A stretch of DNA of 64,000 bases from Lampropedia puyangensis (GCF_004833285.1 NZ_STFG01000010.1:62001-126000), one strand, 5' to 3'. Shown: positions 26,255-35,675, numbered from the stretch's first letter. The notes: generated from the letters alone by a model not told the origin. Numbers and translations are program-made.

Positions 26255-27244
26255 TCATTCCCCAAAACGGTAGCGAACAGCCGCTTCCTGAGCCTGCTGG
26301 TAAATCATTCTTGGGGGCAGTTCCTTGCGCTTGTGATCACTCCACACTTGTCGCCAGGCTCGTGCGCCAGAAACCCCATTGCGCAAACCCAGCATATGCT
26401 TGGCGATGGTAAGTACCGGCACGCCTTTGGCTACTTCTTTTTCCATGTAGCACACCATAGTCTCTTCCACTTCATCGCGATCAAGTGCAGAAGGTTTTGC
26501 ATCAAAAAACGTTTCATCCCAAGTCGTCAAATCCCAAGGTGTGTGGTAGGCCTGGCGGCCAATCATGGCGCCATCGACATGCTGCAGCTGCTCTTGAATC
26601 TGGGCATTGGTTTGCAAGCCTCCATTAATGGCAAACGTCAGCGAAGGGAAGTCTTTCTTCAACTGGTGCACCACGTGGTAGCGCAAAGGCGGAATATCTC
26701 GATTCTCCTTGGGGCTGAGGCCTTTAAGCCAAGCATTGCGTGCATGCACGATGAACACCGAACACCCTGCCTGCGCCAACGCACCGACAAAATCCCGCAC
26801 CGGCGCATAGTCCTCGTTCTTATCCAGACCGATGCGGTGCTTGACAGTGACGTCGATGGTGCATGCATCGCGCATGGCTTTCACACCATCGGCCACCAAA
26901 GCGGGCTCAGCCATGAGGCACGCACCAAAGCTGCCACGTTGCACGCGCTCACTGGGACAACCACAATTGATATTGACCTCGTCATAACCCCATTGCTGCG
27001 CCAGCTTCGCACACGCGGCTAAATCGCTGGGCGTACTCCCCCCCAACTGCAATGCCAGGGGGTTCTCCTCAGCATTGAAACGCAAAAATCGTTCAGCCCC
27101 GCCATGCAAAATGGCGCCCGTGTGAATCATCTCGGTATAGAGCCTGGCATGCTGCGTGAGCAGGCGGTGAAAATAACGGCAATGCCGATCCGTCCAATCG
27201 AGCATTGGCGCCACCGATAAGCGCCAAGGGCTATATTTCTTCAT
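26255..27244 (-). CDS. dusA: tRNA-dihydrouridine synthase A
   Basis: This 329-residue FMN enzyme reduces uridines 20/20a in the tRNA D-loop. SVAPMLDWTDRHCRYFHRLL at the N-terminus and VNINCGCPSERVQRGSFGAC (about residues 92-111) are DusA signatures, the last Cys being the expected general acid. KHRIGLDKNEDYAPVRDFV and the FMN phosphate region FAINGGLQT also match. The C-terminal domain includes GLRNGVSGARAWRQVWSD. It starts at an ATG preceded by an A+T-rich stretch without a strong ribosome site. Confidence 0.95.
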   Translation of the reverse strand: MKKYSPWRLSVAPMLDWTDRHCRYFHRLLTQHARLYTEMIHTGAILHGGAERFLRFNAEENPLALQLGGSTPSDLAACAKLAQQWGYDEVNINCGCPSERVQRGSFGACLMAEPALVADGVKAMRDACTIDVTVKHRIGLDKNEDYAPVRDFVGALAQAGCSVFIVHARNAWLKGLSPKENRDIPPLRYHVVHQLKKDFPSLTFAINGGLQTNAQIQEQLQHVDGAMIGRQAYHTPWDLTTWDETFFDAKPSALDRDEVEETMVCYMEKEVAKGVPVLTIAKHMLGLRNGVSGARAWRQVWSDHKRKELPPRMIYQQAQEAAVRYRFGE

Positions 27245-27807
27245 AATTTGTTGATTTTATTGAATTACTCATAAAAAAATTCAAAAGCACTTCCTTTTAA
27301 ATTTTGCATATAACAGTGCATTTGCGAGTATTTCTTGGTTAGAAGTGCATCCCTGAAGGCTGTTGTGCACCGAATTTATTCCCCTTATTGCATCAACCAA
27401 GCACGGCAATGGCAAATGCGCTCAAATCCGCATAAAGAAATCGGGCGCCATTATATTTAGAGAGCCAAAGACCTGTATGGGCCGAGCTGTTTCTGCATAG
27501 GGAAAGCCGCTAAAAACATAAGCCTGACAAGCTTATTTGCACACATTCAATTCCATGTGTGAGTCCCTCAAACCCAATCCCTATCCCAGACGCAGTGCAT
27601 CTGCATCACCGGTCATTGATTCAATCCGTTCATTGGCGGGAACATCTGCAAGCAAGGGCTTCGCATGGAAGGAGTTGCGCCGATAACCAACCAAGCGCCT
27701 ACCAAGCCTCTTTTGCATAAAAATCACCTCAAAATACCTGAAATCAGTGATAGACAGTGGCTTTTTTTGAGCGTAGATTCTCGGTGACTTTGTTAACCAA
27801 TTGAAAC
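27245..27807. other. Gene-free region upstream of the sorting-signal protein
   Basis: These 563 bases between divergent dusA and the secreted-protein gene contain no ORF, tRNA or terminator I can support. The part next to dusA is A+T rich. A short inverted repeat, CACACAT at 27540-27546 with ATGTGTG at 27555-27561, may be a binding site. The length is large for this otherwise compact segment. Confidence 0.4.
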
Positions 27808-28551
27808 ATGAAACACACTCTCAAATTGATTCCTGCCGCCCTGCTCGCTTTTTCTATGACTGCGCATGCTAGTGTCGAACTTGTCATCCAACAAGTTGGC
27901 GCCGATGTTGTTGTGCGTGGCTCGGGGAGCCTGACCACGGGAAATATGTGTATGCCCCATTCAGGCGAAAATGCACCGAGGTCCATCAACAGCAAAGACG
28001 CAAACACAGACCTACCATTTGCAATAGTCTTACAACCACTCATGCTTCTATTTAATGCGTCACTATTCAGTGCGCCAGAAGCTTATTTGCAGTGTCAGTA
28101 TTCAGTCACTCAAAAGAGAGGAACAGGCATCAGTTCCGAAGCAGAAATTAGTGAAGAATTCAGTGAAGGAGTTAGTGAGGGAGATCTATTTGGCCTTTTC
28201 GAAAATCCGAACCAAAGTGAAAACGATCAACTGTCAATAATACTTCCACCCAACTACTCAAGCGGATCGCCCCTTCAGTTTTCTGGAGTCATAGCGAATA
28301 AAACCTTGCAAGACCTTGGCTTGACGGTTGGCGGCAGTTATTCGTGGACCTTGAGCACTGAGCCAGTCGAGCAGCCATCCCCTACACGACTCAAAGCGGC
28401 AGGTACGGAATTAGTGTCCATTGTTGTTCAGGCTGCAGCCGCGCCGAACACAGCCACGCCAGTCCCAGCGCTCGGCGCCTTCGGCCTCATGGGCCTAGCC
28501 GGTGCCATCGGTGCTGCCGGTGTTGCAATGCATCGCAGACGCAAGCGATAA
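27808..28551 (+). CDS. Secreted protein with IPTL/PEP-CTERM-like C-terminal sorting signal
   Basis: This 247-residue protein has a signal peptide (MKHTLKLIPAALLAFSMTAHA) followed by SVELVIQQVGADVVVRGSGS, an opening seen in many exosortase-type cargo proteins. The C-terminus has a proline-glycine motif (TPVPALGAFGLMGLA), a hydrophobic segment and a basic end (MHRRRKR). This tripartite arrangement matches C-terminal sorting signals handled by exosortases; VPALGAFGL resembles the IPTLxxWG class. The central region is rich in Ser, Asn and Glu with two Cys. No exosortase is in the window. The function is unknown, presumably at the surface or extracellular. It is flanked by gene-poor sequence. Confidence 0.72.
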   Translation: MKHTLKLIPAALLAFSMTAHASVELVIQQVGADVVVRGSGSLTTGNMCMPHSGENAPRSINSKDANTDLPFAIVLQPLMLLFNASLFSAPEAYLQCQYSVTQKRGTGISSEAEISEEFSEGVSEGDLFGLFENPNQSENDQLSIILPPNYSSGSPLQFSGVIANKTLQDLGLTVGGSYSWTLSTEPVEQPSPTRLKAAGTELVSIVVQAAAAPNTATPVPALGAFGLMGLAGAIGAAGVAMHRRRKR

Positions 28552-28568
28552 ACCCAACCAGCTTCCCC

Positions 28569-28594
28569 AGCCGCTTTCGAGCGGCTTTTCTTTT
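28569..28594 (+). terminator. Terminator after the sorting-signal protein
   Basis: AGCCGCT pairs with AGCGGCT around a TTCG tetraloop, followed by a T-rich tail. It lies 18 bases after the stop codon. Confidence 0.9.
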
Positions 28595-28775
28595 ACCGAA
28601 GCCCGCTATGCCGCAGGCGTTTTCTTTGGAAAAAGCATGGTTTCAGCAGCAGCGCGCTGATACCAAGTTACCCATCCCCAGCCCCATTGCGCTGCATAAA
28701 AGTTGTGAGAAGTCCTGCAGTCTGCCTTGCGATGGTGCATTAAAAATACCAGCAGAAACGAATTGGCGATCACCA

Positions 28776-30326
28776 TCACAGCTCAAAAGCAACTGAACGC
28801 ACCATCCCCTCAAGCAAATCACGCGCAAAACCAGGCATCTGCGGTTCATAAGGCTCAGCCTGCTGGCGCAAGCGTTGCAGCAACACATCCACGGCCTCAA
28901 TCGACTCCAAACTATAAAACGCGGTCATGACTTCATAATTCAGAAACAGGCTGCGTGTATCCATATTGGCTGAACCACACAGCGCCATCGCATCGTCAAT
29001 GACCACGACTTTGGCATGGCACATGCCATCAATCCATTGCACATGCGCACCTGCCTGAGCCAGCTGCCGCAGCGGACGCATGCGTGCGATGTCTGCCAAA
29101 CGGTGGTTCGATGTGCGCGGCATGAGCAACTCCAACCGCACGCCACGGCGCACGGCCAATGCCAGCGCTGCAGTCAATGCGTCGTCGGGCACGAAATAAG
29201 GCGTGAGCATCGTGATGCGTTGCTTTGCATGAAAAACGCCTGTGAGCAACAGGGAGTAGATGGTGTCGTCAGCTTGGTCAGGGCCGCTGGCGATCATTTG
29301 CAATGTCTGGTCCTGCAATGCGGGCGCCAACACCGCAGCATGGGGCTGCTGGGCACTGGCTGAGGTGGCGGCGCCTGACCAACTGCTCATCACCAAATCT
29401 GCCACATGCTGCCAAGTCCCTTGCAATCGATAAAAAGCATCGATGGCGCTATGTGCCAATGCCTCACTGACTACGCGCCGTGCGCCCCAAAGAAGCGGAG
29501 CCGAAGCGTGTGTCCAATCTGATGCAAACAGCGCCTGAAAATGCTGTGCAATGGCCCCTTCTGCTTGAAAGCTCACATCCTGCCATGCAGGGTGGCGTGG
29601 TTGATCCAGAAAATACTCCACTGCAAAATTGCGCCCACCCGACCATACGTAGCGTCCATCGGCCACCATGTACTTGCGGTGGTTGCGCAAATTAGCCCGT
29701 CCTTTGACACTGTTGTGCCATATCGGCATAAATCGCCGCAAGGCCACTGCATTTTGCTCCAAGCGGAGCATACTGGCTTTGCGCAACCGCAAACTGCCAA
29801 TGGCATCCACAATCACCCGCACCCGCACCCCGCGGTGCGCCGCAAGTACCAAAGCATCAACCACACGGGCTGCGACCACATCATCGTTGCCTAGGATGAA
29901 GGTGCACACCAACAGCTCGTGCTCAGCACGCTCAATAAATTCGAGCACGCCCAACAAAGCCACTCGGCCATCCGCATCAAAATGCAGCGCCTGTACCCCC
30001 ACTGCAGCAGGAATATGCATGGCTGAAAGCACATCCTTGGCCCATGAAGGCGCATGCCGAGGCTGCGTATCGCCCCCCACAACCTTCTGGCTTTGCTCTT
30101 GCCCTACCAAAGAGGTTGCTGCGTTGGGAACCTTAGTCACCTTGCGCAAACCGAAAAATAGGTACAGCGGCACGCCCAAGTACGGAAAAGCCACCAACAG
30201 CAATACCCACGCTACCGCTGAACCTGGTGAGCGCCGCATGTGGTGCACACGATTGGTGAGCACATACAGCAGCAATGCCAAACACACAATGCTGAGGTGG
30301 CCCAATGAGAGAGGCAATGCGTACAT
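28776..30326 (-). CDS. cls: Cardiolipin synthase (phospholipase D family)
   Basis: This 516-residue membrane enzyme condenses phosphatidyl groups to cardiolipin. Two N-terminal membrane helices (about residues 5-25 and 36-58) precede two PLD catalytic motifs. The first is HRKYMVADGRYVWSGGRNF (about residue 225) and the second HAKVVVIDDAMALCGSANMD (about 440), each with the H-x-K core. FPYLGVPLYLFFGLRKV after the second helix is typical of bacterial Cls (PLDc_N region). It is a single gene; the PTS operon ends 188 bases upstream. Which Cls subtype is unresolved. Confidence 0.93.
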   Translation of the reverse strand: MYALPLSLGHLSIVCLALLLYVLTNRVHHMRRSPGSAVAWVLLLVAFPYLGVPLYLFFGLRKVTKVPNAATSLVGQEQSQKVVGGDTQPRHAPSWAKDVLSAMHIPAAVGVQALHFDADGRVALLGVLEFIERAEHELLVCTFILGNDDVVAARVVDALVLAAHRGVRVRVIVDAIGSLRLRKASMLRLEQNAVALRRFMPIWHNSVKGRANLRNHRKYMVADGRYVWSGGRNFAVEYFLDQPRHPAWQDVSFQAEGAIAQHFQALFASDWTHASAPLLWGARRVVSEALAHSAIDAFYRLQGTWQHVADLVMSSWSGAATSASAQQPHAAVLAPALQDQTLQMIASGPDQADDTIYSLLLTGVFHAKQRITMLTPYFVPDDALTAALALAVRRGVRLELLMPRTSNHRLADIARMRPLRQLAQAGAHVQWIDGMCHAKVVVIDDAMALCGSANMDTRSLFLNYEVMTAFYSLESIEAVDVLLQRLRQQAEPYEPQMPGFARDLLEGMVRSVAFEL

Positions 30327-30513
30327 CTACAAGAACAAGGTTGGCGGCTTAGAACGTGTGTAAAAGAGAGATGCGCAAAAGGCCAGGCCCCTGAACACCA
30401 CAGAAAGCAAGCATTGCAAAATGTGGGGTTAGCGCAGCGCAGATGAAAACCATTGTGCCTACCCCTTCCATGTACCGCACTAGCGTGGGGGTACTGGCCC
30501 GCTGCACAAAACG

Positions 30514-32385
30514 TTATGCCGCCTGCTGCACCTCCAACGCATGCTGTGATATGAGTGCTTGTGGGTCAGCAGAGGCAAGCACGCTGCGAGACCAATGGGA
30601 CAAGGTCTGTGTATTGGCATGCAAGATGCGTTCTTTGACCGCCAATAGCTGGACGGGGTGCATGGAAAAGCTCTCCAAGCCTAAGCCGAGCAGCAAATCG
30701 GTAACCTGCGGGTCACCAGCGATTTCACCACATACACTCACATGCTTGCCGCGTTGCTGGCACTGCGCAATCACATGGGCAATCAACCGTAAAACGGCAG
30801 GGTGTGTCGCATCAAACAAATGCGCCACCGCTTCGTTGGCACGGTCAACGGCCAAGGTGTACTGCGTCAAGTCGTTACTACCTATGGAGACAAAGTCCAA
30901 ATCATCCAGCAACAACTCAATCATCAACGCGGCTGCAGGTACTTCCACCATAGCCCCCAGTTGCACGAGGCCAAATGGCAAGCCCTCCTTCTGCAACTCT
31001 TGGCGAGCCAACTCCAGCTGCACGCGTGCTTGTTGCACTTGTGCGGCGTGCGAAATCATCGGCAGCAGAATGTTCAGAGGTCCATGTGCAGCCGCACGCA
31101 GCAATGCGCGCAGCTGCGTTCTGAACATATCGAGGCTGGACAGACTCCAGCGAATAGCGCGTAAGCCCAGTGCGGATTGGTCATGCACAGAACGCCCTTG
31201 TGTTGCAGCATCAAGTAACTTGTCAGCACCAATATCCACCGTTCGGATCGTCACTGGAAGCCCGTGCATGGCTTCCACCGCCTCACGGTAGGCTTGGTAT
31301 TGCTCTTGTTCATCGGGCAGTGCGCCATGCCTGCCCATGAACAAAAATTCGCTGCGGAACAGCCCAACTCCCACAGCACCTGCAGCCATTGCGGCTTGGC
31401 AGTCTGCAGGAAACTCAATATTCGCCAATAGCTCAATGCTCTTCCCATCCTGCGTAGTCGCTGCCGTGTGGCGTAACTGCTCCTGCCGCTCGCGGATGCG
31501 CAAGTCCTCCTTTTGCAATTGGCTGTAATGGGCCAGCGTGGCCTCATCAGGGTTGATGATGACCAACCCCGCATCGGCTTGCACAATCACGATCGCATCT
31601 TGGCTGATGCGCTTAGATGCGTCAGTGGTTCCCACCACAGCAGGAATATCCAGACTGCGCGCCACAATGGCAGTGTGCGAAGTAGCTCCACCAGTATCGG
31701 CAATAAAACCCGCAAATGCGTCATGCTTGAAATGCAGCATATCGGCAGGTGCCAAGTCATGGGCCACGATGATGCAAGGCCAATCCATCGTATGGTGCGC
31801 GCCAACACGCAGCGGCACATCTTGCGAGGCACTTTTGAAGTGCTCAGCGTCTTGGCCTTCATGCCCACTCAAATCAATCAGGGCCTGCTCCAGCGCATCT
31901 CCCGCAGGCGTTGCGCTCCCTACAGATGCAGCAGGCGCAGTAGCTGCGCGCATACAGTGCACAACACGCGAGACCAGTTGCTCCAGATCGACTTTGCGCT
32001 CACGCAAATAGCTGTCATCCATCGCGTCGAATTCGCGCGAAAAATGTGCCAGCTGCTGCATCAGCGCCCATTCAGCGTTATAGCGCCGCTGCTGAATAAA
32101 TGCGGTCGCACCATTTCTAAGTTCCGGATCTTCAAGCAACATGGCATGCACATCGAGCAAGGCATGCAGCTCCGCCGAAGAGGCGTCATTGGCAATGGTT
32201 TTTTGAACGCGGCGCAGCTCCACAATCGCTTGCGCAAACCCAGCATCCAAACGCTTGATTTCGCGTTCAATGTGTTTGGCGCTCACCAAGTAATGCTTGA
32301 CTTGCAAAGGCTCGCGCCCCAATAACAAAGCCCGACCGATGGCAATGCCTCGCGACACGGCAATGCCGTTGATGCGTTCATTCAT
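30514..32385 (-). CDS. ptsI: PTS enzyme I (phosphoenolpyruvate-protein phosphotransferase)
   Basis: This cytosolic enzyme takes phosphate from PEP and passes it to HPr. The start at 32385 (MNERINGIAVSRGIAIGRAL) has GAAGGAG upstream; 22 longer codons are rejected. The phosphorylated residue is His237 in TGGATSHTAIVARSLDIPAV. In E. coli enzyme I the equivalent is His189. The shift is largely explained by an Ala/Gly/Ser-rich insertion around residues 148-198, between the HPr-binding helices and the swivel histidine. The PEP-binding barrel motifs FRSEFLFMGR and GSNDLTQYTLAVDR are intact. Total length is 623 residues against about 575. It is last in EIIA-ptsH-ptsI. Confidence 0.95.
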   Translation of the reverse strand: MNERINGIAVSRGIAIGRALLLGREPLQVKHYLVSAKHIEREIKRLDAGFAQAIVELRRVQKTIANDASSAELHALLDVHAMLLEDPELRNGATAFIQQRRYNAEWALMQQLAHFSREFDAMDDSYLRERKVDLEQLVSRVVHCMRAATAPAASVGSATPAGDALEQALIDLSGHEGQDAEHFKSASQDVPLRVGAHHTMDWPCIIVAHDLAPADMLHFKHDAFAGFIADTGGATSHTAIVARSLDIPAVVGTTDASKRISQDAIVIVQADAGLVIINPDEATLAHYSQLQKEDLRIRERQEQLRHTAATTQDGKSIELLANIEFPADCQAAMAAGAVGVGLFRSEFLFMGRHGALPDEQEQYQAYREAVEAMHGLPVTIRTVDIGADKLLDAATQGRSVHDQSALGLRAIRWSLSSLDMFRTQLRALLRAAAHGPLNILLPMISHAAQVQQARVQLELARQELQKEGLPFGLVQLGAMVEVPAAALMIELLLDDLDFVSIGSNDLTQYTLAVDRANEAVAHLFDATHPAVLRLIAHVIAQCQQRGKHVSVCGEIAGDPQVTDLLLGLGLESFSMHPVQLLAVKERILHANTQTLSHWSRSVLASADPQALISQHALEVQQAA

Positions 32386-32447
32386 GGTCTTCACTCCTTC
32401 TGTTGGCGATGCCTGCGCTGCGACAAGCACACATACATCGCACGCTT

Positions 32448-32717
32448 TCACTGTTCTTCGCCAAACTTGTCAGCAATCAAGGCCAACAACGCTTGCATCG
32501 CGTCCTGCTCTTGCGGACCATCGGTTTCAATCTCTACTTCGCTGCCAATGCCTGCAGCCAGCATCATCACACCCATGATGCTTTTGGCATTGATGCGCCG
32601 GCCATTTCTGCTCATCCACACTTGACAAGGAAAGCTCCCGGCCAGTTTGGTCAATTTGGCTGAAGCGCGGGCATGCAAGCCCAGTTTATTGATGATGGTG
32701 GTTTTGGTCTGAATCAT
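32448..32717 (-). CDS. ptsH: PTS phosphocarrier protein HPr
   Basis: This 89-residue phosphocarrier has the active-site His15 in NKLGLHARASAKL and Ser46 in NAKSIMGVMMLAAG, the position modified by HPr kinase in organisms that have it. The start at 32717 gives the standard HPr length. The first 32 bases of the gene overlap the 3' end of the EIIA gene in another frame. It lies 62 bases upstream of ptsI. Confidence 0.95.
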   Translation of the reverse strand: MIQTKTTIINKLGLHARASAKLTKLAGSFPCQVWMSRNGRRINAKSIMGVMMLAAGIGSEVEIETDGPQEQDAMQALLALIADKFGEEQ

Positions 32718-33162
32718 AAGAATGTCGTACTGATTGCTGGCGCCCAGCCTTGGGCACCACATTGGGCGAGACGGCAATAATGCCTTGCACGCCGCCAGAC
32801 TCGGCCCGCTCAACCCATTGGGCCAAGGGCTCATCGCTGTAGGTGATTGCACGCAGCAGCATGGGCACATTGGCACCTGTAAGCACGCGCGCCTCCATCC
32901 CTTGCTCAACACACCAATCGGCCCAATCGCGCGCAATATTGAAAGGGGTCGCCCCAAACACATCGGTCAGCAAAAGAACCGGTGCATTGGAGTCTCCAAG
33001 CCACTCACCAGCCTTTGCATGCCAGCTCGCGACGTCGTGCTCGGCGGTCACGTCCACCACCACAATCTGCTCGGCACGATCGGCAAACACATGCCGTGCG
33101 CAGGCTTTCAACGCACTGGCCAACGGTGCATGGGCAATCAAAACAATACGGCTATCCGGCAT
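32686..33162 (-). CDS. PTS EIIA component, mannose family
   Basis: This 158-residue protein has the EIIA-Man fold pattern. The phosphorylatable His11 is in IVLIAHAPLASALK, with LLTDVFGATPFNIA (about residues 65-78) and VLTGANVPMLLRA (about 92-104) as the conserved later strands. No EIIB/C/D genes are present, so this is a regulatory rather than a sugar-transport PTS, as in many Betaproteobacteria. The C-terminal end (DSDQNHHHQ) is polar and encoded over the start of ptsH. It is the first gene of the PTS operon. Confidence 0.88.
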   Translation of the reverse strand: MPDSRIVLIAHAPLASALKACARHVFADRAEQIVVVDVTAEHDVASWHAKAGEWLGDSNAPVLLLTDVFGATPFNIARDWADWCVEQGMEARVLTGANVPMLLRAITYSDEPLAQWVERAESGGVQGIIAVSPNVVPKAGRQQSVRHSYDSDQNHHHQ

Positions 33163-33222
33163 AAGGCATCGATGTCCAAAGAATAAGGGGAAAGCGCCAT
33201 GAGTAGTCAGGCCAACCAGAAC

Positions 33223-34485
33223 TCATGCAGCTTGCGCAAGCGAAGCAGCAGGCACACGAAAACGTAAGAACCAGCCCAATGCTGCCACGTTAACACCCCA
33301 CAACAGCCACATGGCATTTTGGTAAGCGCCAACCGTGTCAAAGCCTGCAGCGAGAAATGCGTCAATAGCCACACCAATCGTCCACTGCATAAAGAATGTG
33401 CCTGAAAAAATGGCTAAATTGAATGCGGTCAGGGTGCGCCCCGCCAAGTGGCTAGGAAAGCCTTGCGCCAGCTTCGGCTGTACCATAGAAAAGGCCGTAA
33501 TGCTCAGGCAATACGCAGCCCAATAAGGCCAACCTGCCGCAGAACCACGCCAGACAACAACCGGCAAAATCAACAAACCCAAGGAAACTGCGCGCAATGC
33601 CAGTTGCTCAAGCGTCATGCCTGCACGTTCCAATTTAGGCGCCGCCCAGCCCCACAACAAAAAGGCACACATCATCAATACATTAATGGCCAGCAAGCCT
33701 GATGCTGCTTGCTGGGGTGTTTGACCCGCCACGTTCTGCAGCCAAGGGCCTGCCCAGAGCGTCAAAATCGCAAACAAACTGCCGTAGCAGCAAAAACCCA
33801 GCGGTACCACACTGATGAAACGGCGATCACGCACGATAGTGCCATAGCCCTTCAAAATCTCCCAAGCTGAAGGCGGTTTTTGCGTGCTGCTGGCTCTTGC
33901 ATTCTCCCAACGGGGCAACCCCAACAGCAACCCCACCAAAGCCACGCAGCCAATAGCGGCCCATACCCAAAACACACCACGCCAGCCCCACAGCGGCAAC
34001 AGCCACTGTACCGGCAGGGTAGACAGGAGCATCCCCAAGGCACCAACCATTTGCATCCATGCACTGGCACGCACCAACGTGGCTGGCGCATACCAACGCC
34101 GATAAGCAGTCAACGGAGCCATCAAACCTGCGGCCAAGCCCAACCCCAATAAAGTTCTTCCTACCAAAATACCTACAAACGATTGGGCAGTTGCCACACA
34201 CACACTGCCCACCAAAGCCACAGCGAGAAACACTGCAGCGGTACGTGGAGGACCAAACCTATCCAAGCAGATGCCCAGCGGAATCTGCATCAGACAAAAG
34301 CCGACAAAATAGCTCCCCGCCAACAACCCCAACTCAGAAGCTGAAAGCGCAAAGGTAGCGGTAAGTTCCGGCGCCAGTGTTGCCGTCACTGCGCGCACCA
34401 TCGTGGAGAGGATGTACACCAACGCAAACACCATAAATACGCGCACTGACGCGCCTGCGCTCAGAAAAGTTGAAGTTGGTTGCAT
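33223..34485 (-). CDS. MFS transporter
   Basis: This 420-residue major facilitator has about 12 membrane segments. The loop 2-3 motif region is GICLDRFGPPRTAAVFLAVA (about residues 72-91), resembling the GxxxDRxGxR pattern of MFS motif A. VGRTLLGLGLAAGLMAPLTAY follows as the fourth helix. The substrate is not evident; the sequence resembles the nitrate/oxalate-like or CynX-like groups only in general outline. It lies 60 bases upstream of the PTS EIIA gene, on the same strand, and 104 bases downstream of yggS. Confidence 0.9.
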   Translation of the reverse strand: MQPTSTFLSAGASVRVFMVFALVYILSTMVRAVTATLAPELTATFALSASELGLLAGSYFVGFCLMQIPLGICLDRFGPPRTAAVFLAVALVGSVCVATAQSFVGILVGRTLLGLGLAAGLMAPLTAYRRWYAPATLVRASAWMQMVGALGMLLSTLPVQWLLPLWGWRGVFWVWAAIGCVALVGLLLGLPRWENARASSTQKPPSAWEILKGYGTIVRDRRFISVVPLGFCCYGSLFAILTLWAGPWLQNVAGQTPQQAASGLLAINVLMMCAFLLWGWAAPKLERAGMTLEQLALRAVSLGLLILPVVVWRGSAAGWPYWAAYCLSITAFSMVQPKLAQGFPSHLAGRTLTAFNLAIFSGTFFMQWTIGVAIDAFLAAGFDTVGAYQNAMWLLWGVNVAALGWFLRFRVPAASLAQAA

Positions 34486-34589
34486 GAATCAAGCTCTCTT
34501 GAATAGTTTTCTTTCATGCGCCAAGCATGCATGGGCTGCATGCGAGCGCCTGTCTCGCGTTTGGCGTTCACACACCTTGTATTGGCTGC

Positions 34590-35345
34590 TCACTGTGCGG
34601 GCCAATAATGGCTATCAGGTAATGCGCGCGCACCAAAAATGGCTTGACCAACACGCACGGTAGTCGCTCCCTCTTCAATAGCCCATTCAAAATCACCAGA
34701 CATGCCCATGGACAATTCCCGCAAGGCACCAGCATACGTCGTTTCCTGCTGGACTTGATCGCGCAGCGCCCGTAAAACGCGAAAGCATGCACGCACACGA
34801 GACTCTTCAGAGGTATTGATCGCCAGCGTCATCAAGCCGCACACTTGCAAACTGGAAAACGCGGGCAACTGCTTTACAAATGCCACAGCCTGGGCGGGTT
34901 CAAGGCCAAACTTGCTCTCTTCGCCTGAGGTGTTGACCTGCACCATGACCTTTAAACTACGCCCCAATACTTGCAAGCGCTTATCCAGCGCCTCAGCGAC
35001 ACGCAAGCTGTCAAGCGCATGGAACTCGCTGGCAAACTCGGCCACGACCTTGGCTTTGTTGGTTTGCAAGTGCCCAATCACGCACCACTGCAAATCCGTC
35101 AGGTCACCCATAGCCTGCCACTTGCCATGCGCCTCCTGCACTTTGTTTTCCCCCATCTGGCGCACACCAGCTGCATAAGCTGTTCTCAGCCGATCAACCT
35201 CAACCGTTTTAGTCACGGGCAACAGTCGTACTTCCTGCGCACTGCGCCCTGCCCTTGCACACGCAGCCTGCATGCGCGCATGGATTGCCGCTAGGTTGTG
35301 TTGTATATCTTCAAGGAGCAATGCCGGTTGGTAGCGTTCAGACAT
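34590..35345 (-). CDS. yggS: YggS-family PLP homeostasis protein
   Basis: This 251-residue pyridoxal-phosphate-binding TIM-barrel protein of the PLPBP family has no established catalysis and is involved in vitamin B6 and amino acid homeostasis. The PLP lysine is Lys46 in LLPVTKTVEVDRL. GVRQMGENKVQEAHGKW, LQWCVIGHLQTNKAKVV, the VNTSGEESKFGL strand and the phosphate-binding LSMGMSGDFEWAIEEGATTVRVG are all present. It commonly neighbours pilus genes in other bacteria but not here. Confidence 0.95.
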   Translation of the reverse strand: MSERYQPALLLEDIQHNLAAIHARMQAACARAGRSAQEVRLLPVTKTVEVDRLRTAYAAGVRQMGENKVQEAHGKWQAMGDLTDLQWCVIGHLQTNKAKVVAEFASEFHALDSLRVAEALDKRLQVLGRSLKVMVQVNTSGEESKFGLEPAQAVAFVKQLPAFSSLQVCGLMTLAINTSEESRVRACFRVLRALRDQVQQETTYAGALRELSMGMSGDFEWAIEEGATTVRVGQAIFGARALPDSHYWPAQ

Positions 35346-35675
35346 GGTAAAAGCAAAAGCCCGTCACCTCACATGCTGCAGTTACAACGCGTCAGGGTCT
35401 GTGCATAAAAGGGGATCGAAAAAACATCAACAGCCACAGCACAACCATCTTGGTCAACATGGCTTAAAAACGTGTTCGGGATCACCACCCAGGCTGCGTT
35501 GGAGTCCCAAAAGATGCGGTGCGCGGCAACAGGCGCCTTGCTCTGCCTCTTTTAAGTATTGCGCGGTCTTTGTGGAGATCCTAAGCACGTTCTAAGGATT
35601 GTACTGGCGCAAGCGTGTTGCAAATACAGGGCCCTATCAGGCTAAGCCCTTATCTATTTGTCGCATCCCAAACCG
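35346..35675. other. Intergenic stretch without a recognisable gene
   Basis: These 330 bases lie between the AbrB-family gene and yggS, both on the minus strand, and probably hold the yggS promoter. An 83-codon basic ORF on the plus strand (35344-35595) has no plausible protein character. No terminator was found for the upstream gene. Confidence 0.4.

Noticed and set aside
28608-28796. 62-codon ORF after the sorting-signal protein
   Set aside because: It follows a terminator, has no ribosome site and runs into cls on the other strand.
35344-35595. 83-codon basic ORF between AbrB-family and yggS genes
   Set aside because: It lacks a ribosome site and plausible composition, and overlaps the yggS start region.
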